Assembly: GCF_963378085.1 (NCBI RefSeq)
Contig: NZ_OY726395.1
Location: forward strand, 2,232,001 to 2,296,000
Source of the DNA: Mycolicibacterium sp. MU0050
Lineage (GTDB): Bacteria; Actinomycetota; Actinomycetes; Mycobacteriales; Mycobacteriaceae
Reading direction: 5' to 3'
Length of the DNA stretch: 64,000 bases
Under the pieces are notes generated by a model. It was not told the DNA's origin. It searched no databases and saw only the letters and a list, made by a program, of their open reading frames with translations. Positions within the stretch are counted from its first letter, which is position 1, and each line of letters begins with the position of its first letter. Shown one piece after another: positions 39,638 to 46,655 of this stretch. The position numbers were made by a program, and so were the translations under genes.

Positions 39638-40636
39638 ATGCGTTCGCTCATACTTTTCGCCCTCGTCGGTGTCGGCGCGCAACTCGTCGACGGCGCCCTG
39701 GGCATGGCCTTCGGAGTCACCGCCTCCACGCTGCTGGTGTTGAGCGGGGTGGCGGCCGCCCAGGCCAGCGCCGCGGTCCACCTGGCCGAGGTGGGGACGA
39801 CGTTCGCCTCCGGTCTGTCGCACTGGCGGTTCAAGAACATCGACTGGTCGATTGTCGCCAAGCTCGGTGTGCCCGGGGCCATCGGCGCTTTCCTGGGCGC
39901 CACCGTGTTGTCGTCGCTGTCCACCGAGGACGCCGCGCCGCTGATGGCCGGCATCCTGCTGTGCATCGGGGCCTACGTGCTGGTGCGGTTCTCGCTGGGC
40001 CGCCCGCCCGGGCTGCGGAACACCCACACCTCGCACACCGCGAAGTTCCTGGCCCCGCTGGGCCTGTTCGGTGGGTTCATCGACGCCTCCGGTGGCGGTG
40101 GCTGGGGGCCGGTGACGACGAGCACCCTGCTGTCGCAGGGCAAGACGGCGCCCCGGACCGTGATCGGGTCGGTGAGCGCCTCGGAGTTCCTGGTCGCGGT
40201 GTCGGCGTCGCTGGGGTTCGTGATCGGCCTGCGCGAGGAGTTTCTCAACAACCTGCCCATCGTGGCCGGCCTGGCCATCGGCGGCATGATCGCGGCGCCG
40301 CTGGCGGCGTGGCTGGTGACCAAGGTGAGCCCGGCGCTGCTGGGCACCGCGGTCGGCGGCGTGATCGTGCTGAGCAACAGCCAGAAGCTGCTGAAGTATT
40401 TCGGCATCACCGGCGGGTGGTCGGTGGCGGTCTACGCGACCATCGTCGTCGTGTGGCTGGGCCTGCTGGCCTACGCGGTGCGCGCGTCGCGGGCCCCGCA
40501 GTTCGTGCCCGAGGAACTCGAGGCGGTCGAGTCCGAGGCCGAGGTCGAGGATCTGGCTTCGGCCCCTGGTGCCGAGGCCGACGCCGAGGCATCCGTCGAA
40601 CCCGTCGAGCAGGTGGTGGGGAAAACCGGTCGATAG
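39638..40636 (+). CDS. TSUP family (TauE/SafE-like) permease, long form
   Basis: 332 aa. About eight transmembrane segments in two repeats, with VGAQLVDGALGMAFGVTAST at the start and LGLFGGFIDASGGGGWGPVT in the middle (the Gly-rich anion-path motif), then an acidic cytoplasmic tail of about 45 residues (EEAVESEAEVEDLAS style). The substrate is probably sulfite or a sulfonate by family. ATG 39638 is chosen on the family start; the preceding GAAAGTAG is a weak ribosome-binding site, so translation may depend on the upstream ORF. Confidence 0.88.
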   Translation: MRSLILFALVGVGAQLVDGALGMAFGVTASTLLVLSGVAAAQASAAVHLAEVGTTFASGLSHWRFKNIDWSIVAKLGVPGAIGAFLGATVLSSLSTEDAAPLMAGILLCIGAYVLVRFSLGRPPGLRNTHTSHTAKFLAPLGLFGGFIDASGGGGWGPVTTSTLLSQGKTAPRTVIGSVSASEFLVAVSASLGFVIGLREEFLNNLPIVAGLAIGGMIAAPLAAWLVTKVSPALLGTAVGGVIVLSNSQKLLKYFGITGGWSVAVYATIVVVWLGLLAYAVRASRAPQFVPEELEAVESEAEVEDLASAPGAEADAEASVEPVEQVVGKTGR

Positions 40637-40719
40637 GCGGCACGCGGCCGGACCGGATTGGGGCTGCAGAGGCCTCTGCGGTAGGCTTTCGTCTCGCTGC
40701 CGGAGTTCACTTCGGCACA

Positions 40720-40796
<77 letters not shown>

Positions 40797-40813
40797 AGAA
40801 GTTCGCAGGTGAG

Positions 40814-40845
40814 AGGCGGTTCCCGAGAATTGGGAGCCGCCTTTC
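40814..40845. terminator. Intrinsic terminator after tRNA-Pro
   Basis: 11-bp stem AGGCGGTTCCC / GGGAGCCGCCT (one G-T pair), 7-nt loop, then TTT. It ends the tRNA transcript and, read on the other strand, is also placed after the truncated nuclease gene (stop at 40863). Confidence 0.75.
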
Positions 40846-40862
40846 GCGTACCTGGCAGATCA

Positions 40863-41704
40863 CGTAGCGATTGGCTCGCTCGCGAGTCCCGCGTTTGCGC
40901 CACTGCTCTCGTAGCGCCGGATGGTCTCGCGTATTTCCTCGGTTGCAACCTTATAGATGTCGACGACTGATGTGATGTCTCGCCGGACGCCCGCGTCCTT
41001 GCCCTGCTCGAATGTGGTGACGAACTTGACGCTCTTGCCGTTGAGGTTGAGGCGAATGATCGGCTTGCGGTTGTTGTCGTCCAACAGGATCGCGAAGTAT
41101 GACTTGCTGTCGCGGTAGTGCACGCGCTCGGGGGCCACCTCTGATACCGCTATCGCCCGTACGATGTTGAAGCCTTCGAGTTCCTCGTCCGTCGTAACGA
41201 CGCCGGGATCGGTAATGCCGTCGAGCTGCGTCGTAGCCTCACCGATGGCTGGTTGCCCGATTGGCGGGCCGGGCGCAGCCGGTGGTTCGATTTCCGTCGA
41301 GCGATTCGGGTCGGGCGCGTCGTCGCCGAGGGCCGTCTTCAAACGAGTGTTCACTTGGTCGCTGACGTACTGATTGAGTGCCTTCGCTACCAAGGGCCTG
41401 AATTGGTCGATGATCCGCTGGGTGGTGCGGCCTTCGTAGATTCGGCTGACGAAGAAGCGTACCCACTCCTCGGAAGGCTCCTTGACCTCGGTAGCGATGA
41501 TCCGCCGGATGCCGCCAATATATTTGAGTTCCTCAGCAGCGTTGACCACCGAGTCGATGTCGAAGGATTCCTTGGAGAACTTCTGGATCTCTGGGACCAG
41601 CGTTCTATCTATGTCTAGCAGGTCGAATACCAAAAATGGCTTGTCGTCCATGCGATTGGGCGCATCGCCATCCGTGTAGACGTGGTACTGCTGACCGTTG
41701 GTCA
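40863..41704 (-). pseudogene. Orphan PD-(D/E)xK restriction-type endonuclease, C-terminal part (interrupted by IS)
   Basis: This is the 3' part of a gene cut by the IS at 41705-42988. It opens at ACC AAC GGT CAG (TNGQQYHVYTDG) and ends at TAG/TGA near 40863. It encodes about 280 aa: a tail with YFAI-type strands (SKSYFAILLDDNNRKPIIRL) and a helical middle (SKESFDIDSVVNAAEEL). In the family this follows an HsdR-N-like nuclease domain found in stand-alone predicted type IV restriction enzymes. An in-frame ATG at the junction could start a remnant protein, but without the catalytic residues. Base composition is lower in GC than the neighbours, fitting transfer. Confidence 0.8.
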
Positions 41705-41762
41705 TGGCGAGTCCCCGTTACTGAGTCCAGCCGGTTCTAGAGTCGGCTTGTTTGATCCGTTC

Positions 41763-42602
41763 TCAGTTGATGCTGCAGGCCACCGGGGTATGGGTACACC
41801 TGCACGCCGCAGCGTACTCGGCCGGTGTGCGGTAGCCCAGGGCTGAGTGGCGGTGTCGGTGATTGTGGTCGTCCTTGAAGTCGCCGATGACCACGCGGGC
41901 CTCGAACAGGTTGTTCCAGTAGTTGCGGTTCAAGCACTCCCTGCGAAGTCGGTTGTTGAACGATTCGATGTAGCCGTTGTCCCACGGACAGCCTGGCGGG
42001 ATGTAGACCATCCCGATCTTGTTCTCGCAGAACCGTTGCAGCGCTTGGGAAACCATCTCCGGTCCGTTGTCCATGCGCAGCACTTTCGGCGGGCCACCAT
42101 GAGCGGCGAACACCTTCTTCAGTTCCTCAACCAGCGCCTCTCCGGTGATCGAGCGCTCCACCACGTTCAGCAGCGACTCGCGGGTGTGTTCGTCGAGCAT
42201 CGAAGCGATCTTGATGGCCTTGCCATCGATGGTGGAGTCGAACTGGAAATCGATCGCCCACACCACCTTCGGTGCATCAGCAACAACCGGTTCCACCGAG
42301 GAGACCCCGGCCCGCTTGCGGGGGCTGTGCACGCGGACCTGCAGACCCTCCTCACGCCACAGGCGGTGGACCTTCTTCTTGTTGACCTCACGGCGTTCGT
42401 CGTAGCGCAGCGCCGCCCAGGCCCGCCGGAACCCGTGGCACGGATGTTTGGTGGCGTAGGAGCGCAGCCAGGCCCGCAACTCGGCGTCCGGATCGGCCGG
42501 GGTCTGCGCCAACGGCAGTCGGCGGTAGGTGGAGCGGGCCAGCCCAACAGCCTTGCAGGCCAGCCGTTCCGACATGCTCAACGTCGCCTTGAGCATGTCC
42601 AC
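41763..42602 (-). CDS. IS3-family transposase OrfB (DDE integrase)
   Basis: 279 aa from the first ATG, but in vivo probably made as an OrfAB fusion by frameshifting at 42632-42638, which adds KILSPAAKRRAV in front. The integrase core is intact: first Asp in VVWAIDFQFDST, second in LRMDNGPEMVS, Glu in YIESFNNRLRRECLN. The C-terminus reaches into the IS end. The frame has no stops, so the element may still be active. Confidence 0.93.
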   Translation of the reverse strand: MDMLKATLSMSERLACKAVGLARSTYRRLPLAQTPADPDAELRAWLRSYATKHPCHGFRRAWAALRYDERREVNKKKVHRLWREEGLQVRVHSPRKRAGVSSVEPVVADAPKVVWAIDFQFDSTIDGKAIKIASMLDEHTRESLLNVVERSITGEALVEELKKVFAAHGGPPKVLRMDNGPEMVSQALQRFCENKIGMVYIPPGCPWDNGYIESFNNRLRRECLNRNYWNNLFEARVVIGDFKDDHNHRHRHSALGYRTPAEYAAACRCTHTPVACSIN

Positions 42603-42625
42603 GGCGCGACGCTTGGCAGCTGGGC

Positions 42626-42916
42626 TCAGAATTTTCCCTTGGCCACCTCCCGCAAGGCGTCCTTCTCGAGTTCGGCCTCGGCCAGCAGCCGCTTCAGCCG
42701 GGCGTTCTGCTCGCGCAGCTCCTTGAGCTCCTTGGCGGCGTCGGTGTCCATGCCACCGTAGCTGCGCCGCCAGTTGTACAGCGTCGCCGGCGACACCTGC
42801 AGCTCGGCGGCGATCTGCTCGCCGGTCTTGCCCTCAGCGGCCAGCTCATCTGCTCGGCGCAACTTGCGCACGATGTCCTCCGCGGAATTCCGCTTCCGAC
42901 CAGCCATGTGTTCCAT
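42626..42916 (-). CDS. IS3-family transposase OrfA
   Basis: About 96 aa. Helix-turn-helix (SAEDIVRKLRRADELAAEGK, then ATLYNWRRSYGG) followed by a leucine-zipper-like helix (LKELREQNARLKRLLAEAEL) that binds IS ends and mediates dimerisation. Start taken at ATG 42916 (MEHMAGRKRNS); 42907 is also possible. The zero-frame stop at 42626 follows directly after the slippery sequence. Confidence 0.88.
   Translation of the reverse strand: MEHMAGRKRNSAEDIVRKLRRADELAAEGKTGEQIAAELQVSPATLYNWRRSYGGMDTDAAKELKELREQNARLKRLLAEAELEKDALREVAKGKF
42632..42638 (-). other. Programmed -1 frameshift site of the first IS element
   Basis: On the minus strand the heptamer is G GGA AAA in the OrfA frame, a canonical X XXY YYZ slippery sequence, 3 nt before the OrfA stop. 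A -1 shift leads exactly into the OrfB frame. Confidence 0.75.
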
Positions 42917-42988
42917 CGTCCCTTCTCGGCCCGACATCGGGCCACAGGACTCTAAAACAGGCTGGTCTCAATCACCGGGAACATGCCA

Positions 42989-43323
42989 GTCAGGATGGCG
43001 ATGCGGGCCGAGGTGACGGCGAAGTACCGGAACAGTTGCGATGCGTATCGGAGGTCGAGTGGGTCGCCAATCTTCTTGCACTCGATAAGAATCTGGACTT
43101 GCCCGTCCTTGAAAATCGCGTAATCGACCTTCTCGCCCTTCTTGACGCCTACGTCGGCGACGAACTCCGGCACTACCTCGGAGGGATTGAACACGTCGTA
43201 GCCCAGTACGTTCGAAATGAACGGCATTATGAACGCATTTTTAGTTGCTTCCTCTGTCAGAACCGAACCCCGCATGTCACGGATCTTCTGCGCCATCGTG
43301 GCAAGACCGTCCGAAAATGCCAT
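42989..43323 (-). pseudogene. Orphan PD-(D/E)xK restriction-type endonuclease, N-terminal part (interrupted by IS)
   Basis: Start ATG 43323 follows a strong AGGAGGGG. It encodes residues 1-111 and part of codon 112: MAFSDGLATMAQKIRDMRGS to SARIAIL. The nuclease core is here: Asp67 (KVDYAIF) and Glu81-Cys-Lys83 (ILIECKK) give a D-x13-ExK active site of the HsdR-N/type IV restriction nuclease type. Removing the IS and one copy of GTCA rejoins codons to ...AILTNGQQYHV... in a single 390-codon frame. Reading into the IS adds about 14 foreign codons and a stop. Without the C-terminal part it is presumably inactive. Confidence 0.85.
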
Positions 43324-43559
43324 ATATACCCCTCCTGTTTGGCCTTGCGGCCAGACTTTAGGTGAACTAGGTGACAACCAAGGCGTATTTCCGTCGAAGT
43401 CTCGAAATCAAACGGGTATGCCCGTAATAGACGGCAATCAGGTAGTGAAGCTCCATGATGGCAATCACCTTGAACACAGGCACGGTGGTACTGGCGGGGC
43501 GGGTTGGCGCGCGGCGTCGGAACCCCGTCGCCGACGCGAGGTTGCGCCAGACCGCAAAT

Positions 43560-43590
43560 CAACTGTAGTTGTGTTACTCTAACTTTAGTT
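43560..43590 (+). promoter_or_regulatory. Two tandem palindromes (operator) before the HTH-MNT gene
   Basis: CAACTGTAGTTG (43560-43571) and AACTTTAGTT (43581-43590) are both AACT-NN-AGTT palindromes, centred 20 bp apart, i.e. two helical turns. A TAACTT box at 43580-43585 overlaps the second palindrome and could be the -10. The N-terminal winged helix of the gene that follows is the natural candidate to bind here. Confidence 0.6.
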
Positions 43591-43610
43591 GGATTAGCGG
43601 GGTGCTGGAG

Positions 43611-44273
43611 ATGCAGCTGAATAGGCCGTTCGCCACGGTGACGCCGACCCTGGACGGCGACGTTCTCAGCGTCCTCGCAAGCGCTGATGTCGCGTTCACG
43701 GTCCCTCAGATCCAGCGAATACTCACCACCGTGTCAGGTGAGGGCATCCGCAAGGTCCTCACCCGCCTCACCACCCAAGGTGTCGTGCTTCATGACCGGG
43801 TAGGTAGGACCAACACTTACTGCCTCAATGCCGAACACCTTGCGACCGAGCCGATCAGGGCCCTCTCGCGGCTGCACTCCACTTTTCTGGAACGTCTTGA
43901 GCTACACCTGTCGGACTGGGGCAAGGTTTTGAGGTACGCCGCCGTGTTCGGGTCCGCAGCGACCGGTCGGATGACGGCGGACAGTGACATCGACATCTTC
44001 CTGGTGCGTGCCGCGCCCGAACTTGGGCAGGGCAGCAACCAAGACCCGTGGGGGCAACAGGTGAGCGAACTCGCCCGGCTGGTCACGGCGTGGACCGGTA
44101 ACGACGCACGCGTCATCGAGTACACCGAGGAGGAGTTGCGCGACGCGGCAGCCGCCGGGGAGTCGCTGCTCCACGACGTGTCCAAGCAGGGCCTGACTGT
44201 CGCCGGCACCCGGGCATGGTTCAACACGCAACTGCGACCGGTCGGCAAAGCGGCTCCGAGCGGGAGGCTCTGA
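43611..44273 (+). CDS. Winged-helix / minimal nucleotidyltransferase (MNT) protein, putative antitoxin
   Basis: 220 aa. Residues about 1-80 look like a winged helix (VLSVLASADVAFTVPQIQRI, IRKVLTRLTTQGVVLHDRVG). Residues about 95-200 are a minimal nucleotidyltransferase with the motif GS-x10-DxD: Gly114-Ser115 ... Asp126, Asp128, then IFLV. In type VII toxin-antitoxin pairs the MNT protein adenylylates and silences a HEPN toxin; the next gene here is HEPN-like and overlaps by one base (TGATG), which supports that reading. ATG 43611 follows CTGGAG; an upstream TTG (43569) lies within the operator and is rejected. Confidence 0.8.
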   Translation: MQLNRPFATVTPTLDGDVLSVLASADVAFTVPQIQRILTTVSGEGIRKVLTRLTTQGVVLHDRVGRTNTYCLNAEHLATEPIRALSRLHSTFLERLELHLSDWGKVLRYAAVFGSAATGRMTADSDIDIFLVRAAPELGQGSNQDPWGQQVSELARLVTAWTGNDARVIEYTEEELRDAAAAGESLLHDVSKQGLTVAGTRAWFNTQLRPVGKAAPSGRL

Positions 44274-44659
44274 TGGCTGGACAACGGAACTGCGACGCCG
44301 TAATAACCGCGGGGCGACTGGCCAAAGCCAACGAGTTCTTCCACGCCGCCGAATATCTGGATGACGATATGCGCAGTGCGGCGGGTGACTTGTACGTCAA
44401 CGCGGGCATTGCGGCCGCAGATGTGATCTGTTGCGTCCGTCTCGGGGTGCACTCGAACACCGGCAACCACAGCGAGGCTCGTGCTCTTCTGAAGAAGGCA
44501 GACAGTGGATCTGAGCGGCATCTTGCGACCCTGCTGGCCCTGAAGAACAAGGCCGCCTATACACACGAGCCGATCTCCGCCGCAGAGCGCGAGAGAATGA
44601 ACCGTGCTGCGGGCACCTTGATCGAGACAGCGAAACGAGCGGTGGCTTCGCGACGGTGA
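44273..44659 (+). CDS. HEPN-domain protein, putative toxin partner of the MNT protein
   Basis: 128 aa all-helical protein. The HEPN catalytic-type motif appears as KNKAAYTH at residues 91-98: Lys replaces the usual Arg of R-x4-6-H, the Asn and His are kept, and a Tyr lies two residues before the His. The start ATG overlaps the MNT stop. HEPN proteins paired with MNT genes are mostly RNases; whether this Lys version cleaves RNA is unknown. It is convergent with the RibD_C gene 29 nt downstream. An alternative reading is a non-catalytic HEPN binding partner of the MNT protein. Confidence 0.75.
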   Translation: MAGQRNCDAVITAGRLAKANEFFHAAEYLDDDMRSAAGDLYVNAGIAAADVICCVRLGVHSNTGNHSEARALLKKADSGSERHLATLLALKNKAAYTHEPISAAERERMNRAAGTLIETAKRAVASRR

Positions 44660-44688
44660 CTTCACCGCTCGAGAGATCCATTGTCGGT

Positions 44689-45261
44689 TCAGTCGCGCCT
44701 CGCCTCGTAGCGCAGCAGCACCGTGCCGCCGGGGAAGGTGCGGTTCTCCAACAGCCGCAGCGAGATCCACGACGGCAGCGTCGGGAAGAACGGGAGCCCG
44801 CCGCCTACCGCGGTGGGCGCGACGACGAGCCGGTATTCGTCGACCAGTCCCGCTTGCACGATTGGTGCGGCCAACCTCGCACCGGCCACCTCCAGGTTGC
44901 CGTCGGTCTCGGCTTTGAGTTTCCGCACCACCTCGACCGGGTCGCCGCGTTCCAGCCGAGAGTTCCAGTCGACGGAATCCAGCGTGCGCGAGAAGACGAC
45001 CTTGGGCATGTTCCGCCAGATGCCTGCGAAGTCGACGATCAGCGGGGTGGCCTCCGGTGCCTGGTCCGCGGTGGGCCAGTATGCGGACATCAGTTCGTAG
45101 AGCCGCCGCCCGTAGAACGCGCACGCGGTCTCCCGCTCGAAGTCGTTCCAGTACTGGTGTAGTTCGTCGCTCGGAGCACTCCAGTCGATGCTGCCGTTTG
45201 CGTCGGCGATGTATCCGTCCACGGAGACGTTGAAGCCGTAGATAAGTTTGCCCATGCACAT
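44689..45261 (-). CDS. RibD C-terminal / dihydrofolate-reductase-like protein
   Basis: 190 aa from ATG 45261 (188 aa from ATG 45255). The DHFR-like fold of RibD_C proteins is seen in MGKLIYGFNVSVDGYIADAN, FYGRRLYELM, the NADPH-type GNLEVAGARLAAPIVQAGLV loop and the final VAPTAVGGGLPFF. Such stand-alone proteins are reductases of unknown substrate. The second IS ends 4-10 nt before either start codon, and no ribosome-binding site is left, so expression must come from the IS or is lost. In the rejoined pre-insertion sequence an in-frame TGA immediately precedes ATG 45261. Confidence 0.85.
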   Translation of the reverse strand: MCMGKLIYGFNVSVDGYIADANGSIDWSAPSDELHQYWNDFERETACAFYGRRLYELMSAYWPTADQAPEATPLIVDFAGIWRNMPKVVFSRTLDSVDWNSRLERGDPVEVVRKLKAETDGNLEVAGARLAAPIVQAGLVDEYRLVVAPTAVGGGLPFFPTLPSWISLRLLENRTFPGGTVLLRYEARRD

Positions 45262-45332
45262 TCAGTGGGGTTGACCCCTGATGGTGGACACCTGACTGGT
45301 GGGACTGCTGGTCCCACGGGAAGGATGTCCGT

Positions 45333-45632
45333 ATGTCGGGCAAGCGGAAGAAGTACACCCCGGAGTTTCGGGAGCAGGCGGCCCGCTTGGTGATCGAGAC
45401 GGGCCGGCCGATCGCGCATGTGGCCGCGGAGATCGGTGTGGGTGAGCAGTTGCTGGGGCGCTGGGTGCGGGTGGCCCGCGAGGCCGCTGGCGCAGGCGAT
45501 AATGGTGCGGTGCTTGATTCTGATGAGCGTGCCGAGTTGGAGCGGCTGCGCAAGGAGAACGCTGAATTGCGTTTGGACCGGCAGTTTTTGAAAAAAGCCG
45601 CGGCCTTCTTTGCCTCCGAACAGAACCAGTAG
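45333..45632 (+). CDS. IS3-family transposase OrfA (second element)
   Basis: 99 aa. Helix-turn-helix in the first half (KYTPEFREQAARLVIETGRP, EIGVGEQLLGRWV) and a leucine-zipper helix in the second (ERAELERLRKENAELRLDRQ). The end of the frame contains six A in a row (in TTGAAAAAAGCC, around 45589-45600), where a -1 shift enters the OrfB frame. ATG 45333 has GGAAGGA upstream. Confidence 0.9.
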   Translation: MSGKRKKYTPEFREQAARLVIETGRPIAHVAAEIGVGEQLLGRWVRVAREAAGAGDNGAVLDSDERAELERLRKENAELRLDRQFLKKAAAFFASEQNQ

Positions 45633-45682
45633 AGGCCTACGGTCTGATCGAGGCGGAGAAGGCCAATTACGCGATCACCCGG

Positions 45683-46522
45683 ATGTGCGAGCTGCTGGAC
45701 GTGTCGCGGTCGGGGTTTTACAAATGGCGCAAGTCCCAGGCCGCGGGACCGTCGCCGGCGGCGCGGCGTCGTGCCGAGTTGGATGTCAAGGTCGCGGCCT
45801 TGCATGAGGCCTCCGATGGGGTCTATGGGGCGCCGCGCATCCTGGCCGACCTGCGCGATGCCGGCGAGACCGTGTCACGCAAGACGGTGGCTGCCTCGCT
45901 GCGCCGTCAGGGTCTGGCCGGGATCAGCCCACGTACGTTCGCCCCGGTAACCACCGTGGTGGATCTGGACGCGCCGCCGATCCCTGACCTGGTCAAACGT
46001 CGATTCGATACAGGCCGTCTGGATGGGGTGTGGACCAGCGACATCACCTATCTGCGCACCGGTGAGGGCTGGTTGTACCTGTGCGCCGTGCGTGACGGCT
46101 GCAGCCGGCGGGTGATCGGCTGGGCCATCGATGAGCACCTGCATACCGACCTGGTCGAGGACGCGGTGGCGATGGCGGTGGCCATGCGCGGCGAGTTGGC
46201 CGCGCAGGTGGTGTTCCATGCTGACCGCGGATGTCAGTACACCAGTGCGCAGTTGGCACGGTTCGCCCGCAAGCATGATCTGGCCCGCTCGGTGGGCCGC
46301 ACCGGGGTGTGTTGGGATAATGCTCAGCAGGAATCATTCTGGGCCACAATGAAAGTCGAGTTCTACGACCGCTACTTGTGGCCCACCAAAGCAGCCGCTA
46401 AGCTCGCCGTCGGCGACTGGATCGAACGGGTCTACAACCGCCGACGGCGCCACTCTTCGATCGGGATGATCACCCCGGTCGAGTACGAGAACCGGATCAC
46501 TCAGACGGCACAAGCCGCCTGA
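45683..46522 (+). CDS. IS3-family transposase OrfB (second element)
   Basis: 279 aa from the first ATG; the natural product is probably OrfAB, entering via the A6 run with an in-frame [20 protein letters not shown] lead. HTH_21-type start ([12 protein letters not shown]) and rve integrase core: Asp in [10 protein letters not shown], Asp in [12 protein letters not shown], Glu in [12 protein letters not shown]. Complete, stop at 46520-46522 just inside the right inverted repeat. Confidence 0.92.
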   Translation: MCELLDVSRSGFYKWRKSQAAGPSPAARRRAELDVKVAALHEASDGVYGAPRILADLRDAGETVSRKTVAASLRRQGLAGISPRTFAPVTTVVDLDAPPIPDLVKRRFDTGRLDGVWTSDITYLRTGEGWLYLCAVRDGCSRRVIGWAIDEHLHTDLVEDAVAMAVAMRGELAAQVVFHADRGCQYTSAQLARFARKHDLARSVGRTGVCWDNAQQESFWATMKVEFYDRYLWPTKAAAKLAVGDWIERVYNRRRRHSSIGMITPVEYENRITQTAQAA

Positions 46523-46655
46523 CCGAGTGTCCACCCAATGGGGTCAAGCCCATCAGACTGCACCGGTAGGCGGAACTCATCGCGGATGCCGCGCGCATTG
46601 TCAGATTGTGGGGCGGGCGAGAGGCTGGACGGGGCAGGGGAGGGAGGCCGAGGGC

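Larger units (their letters stand above)
41705..42988 (-). mobile_element. IS3-family insertion sequence (1284 bp, 4-bp target duplication)
   Basis: The left end TGGCGAGTCCCCG (41705) and the right end, read on the other strand, TGGCATGTTCCCG are the start of imperfect terminal inverted repeats about 40 bp long, both ending in TAGAGTC. Direct repeats GTCA flank the element (41701-41704 and 42989-42992). It carries two overlapping frames, orfA and orfB, joined by a -1 slippery site, the IS3 plan. A 4-bp duplication and the REVNKKKVHRLW segment of OrfB point to the IS407-type subgroup. It lies on the minus strand, in the same orientation as the gene it interrupts. Confidence 0.93.
45266..46552 (+). 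mobile_element. Second IS3-family insertion sequence (1287 bp, 4-bp target duplication)
   Basis: The terminal inverted repeats begin TGGGGTTGACCCC on the left (45266) and TGGGCTTGACCCC on the right (read from 46552 inward); both continue into GGTGGACAC. Flanking TCAG (45262-45265 and 46553-46556) is the target duplication. It encodes orfA and orfB in -1 relation. Its proteins differ clearly from those of the first IS, so the two elements do not form a composite transposon. All frames are open. Confidence 0.92.

Noticed and set aside
43257..43562. 101-codon minus-strand ORF upstream of the nuclease gene
   Set aside because: It overlaps the nuclease start and the operator region, has no ribosome-binding site and no recognisable sequence.
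41705..46552. Composite transposon formed by the two IS elements
   Set aside because: The elements differ in terminal repeats, transposase sequence and orientation, and each has its own 4-bp target duplication.
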